From the NCBI RefSeq assembly GCF_002994745.2, contig NC_037094.1, positions 21,367,001 through 21,431,000 of the forward strand: a DNA stretch of 64,000 bases. Reading direction: 5' to 3'. The notes below the pieces were generated by a model, which saw only the letters and a program-made list of their open reading frames with translations, made no database searches and was not told the DNA's origin. Shown here piece after piece: positions 25,489 to 35,436 of this stretch (position 1 is the first letter of the stretch; each line of letters opens with the position of its first letter). Made by a program: the position numbers and the translations under genes. The DNA comes from Rosa chinensis. Taxonomy: Eukaryota; Streptophyta; Magnoliopsida; Rosales; Rosaceae.

Positions 25489-27083
25489 AATCGAAATAGA
25501 TCGAGGCCTGAAGTCGCTTGATCCGATTACAGAGGGCTTGAAGTTCCTCAAGATTTGCATAATGATAAAATTGCAACATGAAAATTTCTCAAAGCTTAAC
25601 GAGGGCCAGAAGTTCCTCAGAATTATCCAATGATTAAAATCGCATGTTGCTTGATCCCTGATCATATGGGGACCTGAAGTTCCTCTAGGGTCATGAAATG
25701 TAAATTGGAAAATGGTGACATGAAGCTCTTCAGAGTTTATACAATTACGAGGGCCAGAAGATCCTCAGAGCTATACAGTTGAATATATAAACTCATCTTC
25801 ACCCCCAAATTATAAGAGGACCTGAAGTTCCTCTAATTTTTTTTTTTTTTTTTTTTTTGCGATAAAGGGGTTCAAACCACCTCCAGAAGCTGTAGTTCGA
25901 GGATGGACACCAAGTCAATGCTAGAAGCCTCTTGACTATACATTTTTTTATATAAAGAGAATTTGTCCAGAAGACAATATTACGTTCTTGTGCAATTTGA
26001 AGAGAGATAGAAAATTATCATGAACCAGACAAGAAGTTCTGTGTATTCTCTTCATTAATGGAACCAGAAGTTTCGAGTAAATTTTCATATGTCGATTGAT
26101 ACATTCTTCTTTATGCTTGCTTAAAGCATTCCACCTTAGAACCTGAAGTTCTAATTGTGCAGACTCAGATCGTAAGTTTTCGAGTATATGGACAATTTAT
26201 CAAAGAGCTTTAACCTCAAACCTGAAGTTTTGAGGGAATTATTTTGACACCAATTTATAAGTAAGCTTATATTCAACTATTGGTTATTTAGTTAACTAAC
26301 GAGTACAACGAGTATATCCTTTGAATTCAGGTATGTCATTTTTTTTTATTAATATCTTTTTTTTCTTTCCTCAATCATAAGTTTTGAGAAAGTGATCCAC
26401 TAAACCAATTTCGTGATTGTGAGTTTTGTAATTAAAAGAGATCGGAACCTGCAGTTCCTTGATCCTTAATTACATGAGGACCTGAAGTTCCTCAATTATC
26501 ATACTCACTAGATGACCATCTAAAATATCTCATTTATAAGTTATGGTCATGATTGATGCTACTACAAGATGGTCACATGTAAATACCATATTTTAGAACA
26601 TGCAGTTCTAATTAGTAAAACTCGAACCAGAAGTTACGAGTAAAAATATAATGGAAACTTAATGTTTCCCAATTATATGAGGGCTTGAAGTCCCTCCTCT
26701 TTATGACTACACAAATATATACGTGACAGTGAACTTGAGGTTCTCCACGTAATAAAGTTACTCTTTTATTATGGATTGTAGTCTTTAACTCAAAATTTTC
26801 GAGTATATCATTTTGGCCAGTAGTTCAAAATGAAGTTGGTCCATTCCAATTATCAGTATTTCACAATTAATGTTTACTGAAGCTAAGGTAACAACCATAT
26901 CAAGAGTTGTAGATCTTGATCTATGGCTCCAAATGAGCTACTATCATGTTACCGAATTTGAAATATTGTTGCATTATTTGCTATTATATGGTTGGAGAAG
27001 ACTTTATGCCGTCGGATATATACTGTATCGAATTTTCTGCAGTAAATTAAGGCATATGATGTCATGAACCTGAAGTTCCTTGA
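25489..27083 (+). repeat. Array of short inverted repeats with a near-constant loop
   Basis: Within about 1.6 kb a word close to CCTGAAG (variants CCAGAAG, CTTGAAG, CCTGCAG) recurs some fifteen to eighteen times at irregular spacing. Most copies are flanked by arms that differ between units but are reverse complements of each other. Clear cases: TTAGAA/TTCTAA (26136-26154 and 26593-26611), CCTCAAA/TTTGAGG (26214-26235), AGAGGA/TCCTCT (25814-25833), GAGGA/TCCTC (26476-26493), GGAA/TTCC inside GATC arms (26440-26464), ACTCG/CGAGT (26620-26641), GAGGG/CCCTC (26679-26696), TACGTG/CACGTA (26720-26751) and ATTTTG/CAAAAT (26810-26831). In RNA these could fold into small stem-loops. Function unknown. 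Confidence 0.8.
25836..25945 (-). mobile_element. tRNA-derived SINE-like insertion with poly(A) tail
   Basis: Read on the minus strand, TAGCATTGACTTGG (A-box-like) is followed about 30 bp later by GGTTTGAACCC (B-box-like) and then by a 23-A tail (the T-run 25836-25858). Box order, spacing and tail fit a short tRNA-derived SINE, or a fragment of one, inside the Copia element. No clear target duplication is seen, and the unit is short. Confidence 0.45.
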
Positions 27084-27189
27084 ACCAAATACACTATTTT
27101 GGCATGACCGGTTACTTCATCTTTTGTCTACCATGTTGCATGGAATCACTTGCAAGTTTGATGATTGCTAATCTTACTCACAAGCAAAT

Positions 27190-29250
27190 TGTTTATTTAC
27201 ATATTTGCGAGTTGTCACTTTAATGAGACAATCCTCCTGCAATGAGGGGGAGAAATATTGTTCCTGAAGAACGATATGAATTGGTGTGAGATATTTATCC
27301 ACCGTCTCATTTTGACTTTGAGAAATATCAAAACTAGTGAATTGATAAAAGAAAGTGACAAAATTATATGCTAAATGCAAAGGCAACTGCTTGGGTTAAA
27401 GTCCTTGAGACCAACCATATTAATACAAACAATGTAGACTCCGTTTGATTTGTAGGATGCAAATATATCCAATTGACATGGTTCTCCTGAAGAGAATGTC
27501 ATTAAACAATATCACAGCTCCTAATATGGCTACACATACAGAGGGTGTAAGTACGCCATTCGGAAATGATGTCGTAGTGATACAATGATAAATCAATATG
27601 GTTGATGCTAATGGACAAAACATTTTTGACCTAAAACTTGGTTTGGGTTCGCCACCAGCTAATGAACACCTTCACTCCAAAGAAAGTGATAGATTTTTGA
27701 ATGCATCTTTTGAGCATGGTTATAATAAGACAGTCTTCCCGCCGTTAGGGGGAGGAAAGACTACTGTCATTTGAATAACGGCGTCAATTTGTGTGGATTG
27801 TATCCACCAGGTCTAAAGTTTTAAATTCCCAAAACAGGGAAGATTATACAAGCCCTATAATGCTCTATATGAGATTATAAGTAAAAAGATCCACATTCGC
27901 TACATAATTCATCTATGAGAGATGATTGTCCTAGAAGCGACAATGTATGCCCCAGAAGTGGCATGGGTACCCAATATCAATAAGCTTATTATAGCTAATG
28001 CATGCATATAAGAATGTGTGGGATCTATGATTGTTGATCATCGATGATAATTTACATTTGGTAGCTACCAAAAATCTTTAAGGGCTGTATGGACGCTATA
28101 CCACGTTTCACCATAAATGTCGACAAAGTATATTATTGGCCAAATTGGAAAGAGGCAATTCCAATGAAATTCAATATTTGAAACGTGATGAAATACTTGG
28201 ACCTCTAACCCTACAAGTTACAAAAGGGTATTTATCAAAAGTGAAGATAAATCACTATGACACAATGTCTATTTATAGAGACATGAGATTATGAATATCT
28301 TCCCTTATATGAATGACAATTTTCTATAAGTACAGTGTTACATATAGTTGTTATATTGACGAGAGATTTATGGCACTTTGTCATCGTATATTGTGAAGAC
28401 ACATTGCTAACAGCAAAATCTCAAAAGCAAAGTGTCATAATAAGTGTATTTCTTATCAAATCCTCAAGGGATTCAAATACATGAATGATTCAAATGCAAG
28501 TCCATGAAAGGTTGAAAGAGCCTGAAGCTCACTCATGGAATCAAAGAGTCTAAAGCTAGCTCATATGTACTCATTTCGTTCTAGTCAACGAGATCTAAAT
28601 TGCCTTAATGAGTACTATGACGAGACTACTATCAAATTCGAATTATGATTATAATGTTGCAACATATTCTAACTTTCGCAAAGTTATGAATTATTTAGAG
28701 CTCTTGAAGAGCTTATATGAGACATATCAATACACAAAGATATTGATGTGTATGGCTAGGCATGCCATAATGATTTTCAATGTTTTAAGCTATACAAAGT
28801 TAAATGTGTCAATTTCTTTATATTGTTTAGCTATTACTCAGTGAATGAATTTGAGCGTATGAGATTGTTTCTAACCTTATTATCTGAGGTAAGACTTATT
28901 GAAAATCGTCTAGCTTTGTTGGTATTGCTTAAACTTTGCAGGTATGAAAATTTGTGATGAGCCCCTATATGCAAAGCACACATGGTCTCACTTCAGTGAT
29001 AGACACATCAAACCACTATACATGGTACATGTAGCTTATCGCATACATAATTAAGGCTTGCAACAATCAAGGGAAGATTCTCATCAGGGGGAGCATCCAG
29101 AAGCATGCTACCTAGGACATATGCGCGTTGTGCTCTTTTTGTCCTTCGACCAGGGTTATTTTTGTCCCACTGGGTTTTTGTTACCTGGCAAGGTTTTTAA
29201 CGAGGCAACAATAAGCGCGTCCAATATCATCATTCATTAGTGGACATCCA
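27190..29250 (+). pseudogene. Decayed Copia pol remnants
   Basis: Short in-frame islands resemble Copia polyproteins: CHFNETI near 27215-27235 and KTVFPPLGG near 27730-27752 recall the conserved CHFDETVFPxLGG region downstream of the integrase core, apparently present twice. Near 29125-29210 there is a 3'-terminal stretch also found in the Copia element at 47720-47800 (TTATTTTTGTCxCACT...GGCAAGGTTTTTAA). Many stops and frame changes. No catalytic domain is intact. Confidence 0.6.
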
Positions 29251-29258
29251 AGGGGGAG

Positions 29259-29422
29259 TGTTGTAAATATTATTATTTATATGGCTGTCCACGTAAATAC
29301 TCATTAGTTATGTACTTTGATGCAAACCCTACCTCTATATAAAAGAGGCTAATGAGACTGAATGAGAACACTTCTACTTCCTCCCAACTATTCTCTCTCC
29401 ATCTTCTCTCTACTTTATAACA
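29259..29422 (+). repeat. 3' LTR of the young Copia element
   Basis: 164 bp, indistinguishable by eye from the LTR at 24346-24509. Preceded by the purine tract AAGGGGGAG and followed by the CATAT duplication. Confidence 0.92.
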
Positions 29423-30302
29423 CATATATCTGTATAATAGTTTTTTAAAAACACTATGTCATCATCCTTCTGGTGTTTTGCAATCTCTGGCTCGTGTTTG
29501 CAAGTTTTGGGAATCAATCTTGGGTTTTCCTCATAAAGGCATGAAGACAACCTCTGCCTCTTGCGTGTCACTCTGTGAAACCCCATAAGGTCCACTCTCC
29601 TAGTCCTTGAATTGTTCAAACTCAATATAGCCCCCATAAATAGCTTCCTCTAACTATCCTCTTTAATCACAGTTGTACCCTCATATCAACAAACAGACTG
29701 AGAACACAAGGAAGGCAATAAGAAATTGAGTATCAGATTTCAGACATTAGTTACCAGACACCAAATCGACCACAAAAACCAGAATGCCTCCATAAAATTC
29801 AACAACTTGACGAAACCCAACCACACATAACATTCACAACTATGGTGGGTACCCAAATGCATAAATCAGACAATAACAATTCATAACCTATCATCAGATA
29901 TAAACTAAAATAGGGTTATCCAAAAACAGGAAAAAAAAAAAAAAAAGGTTATGAACTTAAGTAGCTAACAATCATAGAGATTTAAATGAAATGAACCTAG
30001 AGCTTCCACAACCAAATAGAACAAACCCAATTCCTCTACACACCTAAATTGACAACAAATTTGATTGTCTCCTATGCCACCAAACAGAAATTAGTCCTTA
30101 AAAAACAGTAAATTTCTTAGATCACTTTTCGGCAAATCGTCCTCAATTTTTGTCTCCTTTCAGTAGTCGTCACTTTAATTTCAAGATTTTTGGTTTTTTT
30201 TTGTTTTTTTTGTTTTTTTGGTGTCATTGCGTGCGCTATTATACAGACAGACACACACACACATATATTATTTTTGTTTGTAATTTATCAATACCATGCA
30301 AG

Positions 30303-30343
30303 TGGTCTGGTGGTTTGCATATGTGTTGTGGTGGGTTCGAGTC
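30303..30343 (+). promoter_or_regulatory. RNA polymerase III A/B-box-like pair in a transposon TIR
   Basis: TGGTCTGGTGG (30303-30313) followed at tRNA-like spacing by GGTTCGAGTC (30334-30343). These resemble the internal promoter boxes of tRNA genes. A decayed inverted counterpart lies in the left arm (about 24255-24312). It may be a SINE or tRNA fragment swallowed by the TIR. No tRNA cloverleaf is evident. Confidence 0.35.
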
Positions 30344-30622
30344 TCCCCAACCTCAAAGTCTGAGGTTTATTTTGGTTTTTTCCATATTTGGTTGGCCAGG
30401 GTCATTTTGGAAATTTGACTTCCATGTGGGCCCCATTTTTGCTGAGTTGGAATGCCACATCAGGAACTTAACGTCTGAAATTGACGGAATCCCGACGGAG
30501 GGACCTATTGGACGAGAAGATGATATTGTGGGGGTGTTTTTTATGAAATTGAAAGTCGAGGGACTGAATGTATGTTGGTCCCATACCACAAGGTACTAAA
30601 CAGAATTTAGCCCTTAGTTTTA

Positions 30623-31790
30623 TTTTATCTTTTTCTAATAATTCCCTATTTTTTTAGGGACGTATGCTTGTTAGTTCCTAATGAGCGCTAATGCGTATAA
30701 TACCACCATGGTACCCTCACAACCTCTTATCTGTCTACTCAATGGCAATGGAGGGGTATTTAATGGTCATTTTGGCTTAACTAATGACAATCATTGATGG
30801 ATTGATTCAAAAACAAAGCTCAAAACCCATAAATGGTGACATCATCACCTATTAATCACTTAATCATGAATTACAAAATCTACTACATCAGTACATGAGG
30901 CTTTGCTTATTTGCTCCTAAACAACTGGGAGAACCAGATATTGATAATTGCTGTTGTTATTTCAACTGTCTTTCAGAACTTGCTATTATTTTCTTTAAAC
31001 AAAAACGATGCAAATTAACATAACATGGACAATGAATTACCTCTTCGACCTGACAATTTGTCATGTATGTTAGTATGTTACTACGTGTACTTATCTCCAA
31101 ATTAGCGTGTTGCCTAGCTTGTTAACATCATCACTTGTGGAGATTCAAATTTCACACTTAAATTTGGGTTAGAATCGGCTAAAATAGTGATTTGAGCCTA
31201 TTATTTAAATAATGTACAAAAAAATTACGTATTTAGTGTTGTAGTGGTGTTATTTAATTATTTTGGACTCTTGCCCATGATAACCAAGATCAAGCGAGCG
31301 AGATCAAGCAGTAGCAGTGGTATTTGCCTACTGGCTATTTCTTCCTCGATCTTTAAGCAATAGCAAAACTGGACAAGTGTCTGACGCGATTTTTCTATCT
31401 TTGAATATAAAAGAGTTTGAATTGAATTAAAGAAAACAATTAATATCAGGCATGCTCACTTAAGGGACAATGAGGGACAAATGCATCTCAACCACATATT
31501 TTAAATTAGAAATATGAAACTATAACAATTTAAAACTGTGCATTTGTTTCCAACCGTCACTTGTCCCTCACAATTCCTTAAAAACTATCACTCAGATGAG
31601 CATACCTTTAATTAATATTTAGTTATTCATGTCTGAAGGTTACAATTGCAAATGTGTTATTGACACATAACAACAAGTCAACAACATAACAACTTCAGTT
31701 TGTCCTTATGAGCATGATTTAAAACTTGGTGGATGTAATAGCAAGATGATCATTTATCAAAGACTTTTTTACAGTTTGCCATTATTATCA
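30623..31790. other. Intergenic, no gene seen
   Basis: AT-rich spacer beyond the right target duplication. Its first part continues the sequence interrupted at 24066. No exon or terminal-repeat structure recognised. Confidence 0.4.
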
Positions 31791-32540
31791 TTTTTTTTAA
31801 AATTGGACCACTACGGCTACCCTCAAGTCTTGATCGTTAATGAATCCGCATAATACTTTTTTTTTTAGGGGGGGGGGGGGGGGGAGAGTGCATAGCTTGC
31901 TACTCCATTCACTTTACAATTGTAGCGACACACTAGAAAGATATTGCACATCGGAGCCATAATTTTCTAATATTATCAGCTTTCCCACAATATTGACATC
32001 AGAAAAATAATCAAGTAGCACTTAGTTCATCCTGCTACTGAGAGGTTGCGACCATTTGACGAAATAAGAAACTCACTGCCTAACCAGAGCAGACAAGGCA
32101 CACAAGGTGCACAGTCCGAGACAAAGCCCACGTTGCCTTACCACCATACTATAAGAATTTATTGCCTGTATAAAGCCACATCTAACTAAAAAAAAAACCA
32201 ACATAAATAAAAAACAATAAAATTAAAATCAGCCCAATCTGAGCCGAACGTCTTAATTCAGGTCCACAGTCTAACCAAAAGAGTAGAGAGGGAGAAGCCC
32301 ACCGACCCAACCTATATCGCCACCGTCGCCACCTTAAACCACAAGTCCACAACCATTGTTCGACATCCGTCTCCAGCGCCCCACCACGGCCATGTCTCAC
32401 CTAACCAAATATGGAGCGTCCCACTCCCACCAGAGCCACGGACAAGGCGAAAATCAGAATAGCCATAGCCACTGCGTCCCCAACCATAGACCATAGCGAA
32501 TCGGAACTTCGATCTTCCTCCACTGCATCCCACTCCTACC

Positions 32541-33815
32541 TAGGGCTGGGCTCGGGTCGGTTCGGGCCCGAAAATCAGTGAGACCGAGACCGAACCGGAA
32601 ACTGTCAGTTCGGGCCGGTTCGGGCTTTTTGTAAACTGAAAACCGACAGAAACCGAACCCATTCCGGCCGGTTCGGTTTTCGGGCTTTTTCGGGCCCAAA
32701 ATGCCAGTTCTGCCTGTTTTGCCAGTTTTGGTACCTGGAAGACTGGAAAGCATATCAAATTATAATGCTGTGAAATAAACTCATTAACATAACTGTAATC
32801 AATTTGCAATAATCAAGTTTACAGTTTACAAACAAACTCAAGAGTCCAGAATACAAAACGTGGACTGAAGTTGCCGCTTGGACTAGGCATGTACACGATC
32901 TTGAGCTACAAAAACGACACAAATCTCCCACCGTGAATTTGCGGGAGAATCTGACCGCTCCTCTGGCAAGCGCTTCCAGAGAAGCACCTCCCTGCAATCG
33001 TTTCAAGTTCACAAGCACAAAAGCAAATTTGAACACTAAATATTCAAAAACACAAACGCAAATTGCATCCAAATGATAACCAACTCAATCGGAAAATTGC
33101 AGAAGATGAATACCTCGATGGCGTTCTTGAGGAGGAGGTCGTCTTCCGGGCTCCACGGCGGCGCCGAAGCCGTCGCTGCCATGCGGATCTGGCGTCTCCG
33201 ATAAGATAATGTCTGAAATTACAGCGATGAGGGAAATGGTGTACCTGGGTAAAGTTGAGAGCTTGAAGCTGGGAAACCGGTCTCGGGGCTCGCCGCTGCC
33301 TCACCGTCCCGGAGAATCCAACTCCACCACCTTCAAGCTCCGACGTAGAGCCCCGTCTTCTCCAGTGCACGGATCGTGTTTTGTTTCGATTTAATCAGAA
33401 ATTGAAGGGTGAGGGAGGAGAGACTGAGAGAGTGAAAGGGAGATTTCAGATTTCAGTGAAGGCCTATCGGATCTGGGTTTATCAATTTCTGAAATTTGGG
33501 GCTTAGACTGAGAGAGGGAGGCTGAGGTCGACAAGCAAACAGATGGTATCAAACAATTTAGGGTTTTTTTTTTTAATATTTAATTTATTATTATAACACC
33601 CAATCATGGACTGACATGTGGCAACTGCTACAGTTCGGGTCGGTTTGGGCTTTCGGGCCCTGAAAATATGAAACCCGAGACCGAACCGATTACATGAATT
33701 CGGGTCGGGCTTTAGACCGAACCGAAAATTTCAATTCTAAAACCGAACCGAATCGGGCTTTTTTCCTCTGTTCGGGTCGGTTCCTCAGTCTTTCGGGTCC
33801 GGACGCCCACCCCTA
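32541..33815. mobile_element. hAT-type element with captured gene fragment (Pack-hAT)
   Basis: The left end TAGGGCTGGGC and the right end read backwards (TAGGGGTGGGCGTCC) are inverted repeats. Perfect 8-bp duplications CTCCTACC lie at 32533-32540 and 33816-33823, the TSD length of hAT elements. Both subterminal regions are packed with GGTTCGGG and CCGAACC words in both orientations, typical of hAT transposase-binding repeats. The interior (about 32900-33400) carries a gene fragment with an intron (separate entry). There is no transposase. Confidence 0.85.
32920..33182 (-). pseudogene. Captured 5' fragment of a microspherule-protein (MCRS)/FHA-type gene
   Basis: On the minus strand, exon A 33114-33182 reads MAATASAPPWSPEDDLLLKN then AIE. 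A GT-AG intron (32992-33113) follows, then exon B from 32991 to about 32920: GGASLEALARGAVRFSRKFTVGDL. This matches the conserved N-terminal domain of plant MCRS1-like, FHA-domain proteins (typical PEDDxLLKNAVEAGASLEsLAKGAVxFSRrF). The similarity stops abruptly at 32920, and the FHA domain is absent. Retention of an intron shows capture of genomic DNA, not of a processed mRNA. Exon and frame are intact, so a short chimeric transcript is possible. Confidence 0.75.
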
Positions 33816-34189
33816 CTCCTACCAAGCCATCAATCCAGACCTTCACCTTGTCCCCAGGCCCAGACCAGATCAAATTGACAAACCGATCCAAACGATCACC
33901 ACGCCCCCCAATCTCACAACCGCAGTGGTGACAAAGTAACAACTATCTAATCGGGATACCACCAGTTGCCACTGCAACCCTCAAACCCATGCTTAGAACC
34001 CTGGACTTCTAATTGACGTTTTTTGTGAAATCTGCTTACAGTACGTGCTGGCTTGAGACATATCCCCTTCCCACCTCTAAATGGTAATTCATTTGGCATC
34101 TTCGGGTTCCTCCAAAAGATCAAGATTTTTTTTGCTTGTTTTCTCAATGTAAAATTTTTACCGATGAGCAAAGAAAAAGAAGAAATTTA

Positions 34190-34850
34190 ACTAATGATTA
34201 TTCATGCCCTTTTTGCATCGATCCTCTGGAGTCTTCACTTCACACCCTCTACAGTTGCCCTTAAGCAACGTTGACATAGAGCAGCATTCCCTCCCCTCCA
34301 TTGCTCGCCATTCTTTTTCTTTCAACTTTGAGGATTCGTTATTTACAAATATGAGTTTGAAACCTGAATTCCAACTCTAATCAGTGGAAGGGCATATTTA
34401 CTAATGCTTGTTGCATGTCTAAATGGAGATGTTTTGATGCTCAATTCAAAACTCCTTTCAATACAAAAAAAAAATTTGAAGATTAGTTTTCGTGCCAATT
34501 AGTAGACATCCACGAGATCAAGTTGTTATGGCATGGCCTCCCCCTTGTGTTAGAGTCGCCAAAATTAATGTTGATGGTTTTAGACTTTTAGATTAGCTTC
34601 TTTTGGTGGAATTGAAGTTGGGGGATTACTCCAAAATAGTCGTGGCATGGGGATTGGAAATTAGGTTTCTCTAGGGCTAGGTACATGATAAATTTGGCAA
34701 TGGAGCCATGGGCATTGTATTTTGGTTTAAGATCTCCGGTTTTAATTTTAATTGATTCATTGTGGAATCTAATTCTTCTCTTATGACGAATTTGATGAAA
34801 ATGCAGTGAGATGAGACTCATCCTCCCCACAGCTTACTATTGATTTACAA
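34190..34850 (+). pseudogene. Non-LTR retrotransposon remnant: zf-RVT and RNase H-like region
   Basis: At 34206-34261 one frame reads CPFCIDPLESSLHTLYSCP, the zinc-binding domain that follows the reverse transcriptase in plant LINE-like polyproteins. At about 34535-34800, broken frames give KINVDG and GFSRARYMINLAMEPWAL, characteristic of the RNase H-like domain of the same proteins. Several stops and a frameshift; the reverse transcriptase core is missing. Confidence 0.65.
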
Positions 34851-35436
34851 GACAACTTAAAATTTAAATGAAACATACCTGCACGAAATGTAACATGGAT
34901 GTTGATGCATATATTTTCTGTTAATCACTGAGTCAGTAGTGTCTAAAACTTACACTAGACATGAACTATTTCCATCATCGTCGAAATACGAAATTGTCAG
35001 CTCTAAACCTGTTATACCTTTCAATTCCACTGCTGAGTGGAAGCTAAAGAAGAATTTGATCATAGAAGACATTAAGGCTCTTATGTTCACCATGGACTCC
35101 TAACCATCCTAAAAGTATAACTATATAGCTCATTACCATGGACTTCCTAATCCTAAAAGTTTAACTCATTGTATTGCTAAGTTCGCTCTCAATGAGCACC
35201 TGTATTGAATTTGTGTCAAAATGGATAAACAATGGTTATGATTTTCAATCGAAAAAAAAAAAAAAAAAAATCACATTGGTCTGTCGTTTAGATAGCGTAC
35301 GACTTGTCAACTTACAAATCCAACCTAACCACTTCCGTCCAAACGACAAGTATTTTACAGAAGCTCACCCAGCGAGTGAGTACCCCTCACTCCACTTCCT
35401 CCAGCCGCCTCCATTTCCTTATTCTCAAAATTCCCG

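Larger units (their letters stand above)
24346..29422 (+). mobile_element. Young, non-autonomous Copia-type LTR retrotransposon
   Basis: Two 164-bp direct LTRs (24346-24509, 29259-29422) begin TG and end CA, and I can find no difference between them. The 5-bp target duplication CATAT flanks the element at 24341-24345 and 29423-29427. The left LTR is followed by CGTTATCAGCACG, the same sequence that follows the left LTR of the Copia element at 40802, so it marks the primer binding site. A purine tract AAGGGGGAG precedes the right LTR. The interior (4.75 kb) holds a hairpin-like repeat array (25489-27083) and decayed pol remnants with many stops. Identical LTRs with no usable gag or pol imply recent movement with proteins supplied by another copy. 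Confidence 0.9.
24067..30613. mobile_element. Mutator-like element with long TIRs and 9-bp TSD, host of a Copia element
   Basis: The left end GGGCTAAATACTGTTTAG is matched by the right end read backwards (one mismatch in that word). The inverted similarity continues for roughly 250 bp on the left (to about 24320) and 320 bp on the right (from about 30290), the right arm having an insertion at about 30365-30465. Perfect 9-bp target duplications TTAGTTTTA flank it at 24058-24066 and 30614-30622. Long TIRs plus a 9-bp TSD are the hallmark of Mutator-like elements. No transposase is seen. Removing the Copia insertion (24346-29422 plus one CATAT) leaves an element of about 1.47 kb. The same TIR start is found in the element at 49983-51566, so they belong to one family. 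Confidence 0.85.
31791..33960 (-). repeat. Retroposon-like repeat, copy 2, split by a hAT-type insertion
   Basis: Starts with a T-run (31791-31799) and is related in diverged form to 19370-20400. It contains a G-run (31868-31884). The C-rich part is interrupted by the element 32541-33815 and resumes at 33824 (CAAGCCATCAATCCAGACC and onward). Minus-strand orientation is inferred from the T-run. No protein domain is seen. Confidence 0.4.

Noticed and set aside
25501..27083. CRISPR-like array (regular repeats with spacers) in the Copia element
   Set aside because: Plant nuclear DNA; unit spacing is irregular and arms vary as inverted pairs, so it is an inverted-repeat array and not CRISPR.
30150..30599. 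149-codon plus-strand frame
   Set aside because: Falls within the right TIR of the Mutator-like element; its second half mirrors the left arm.
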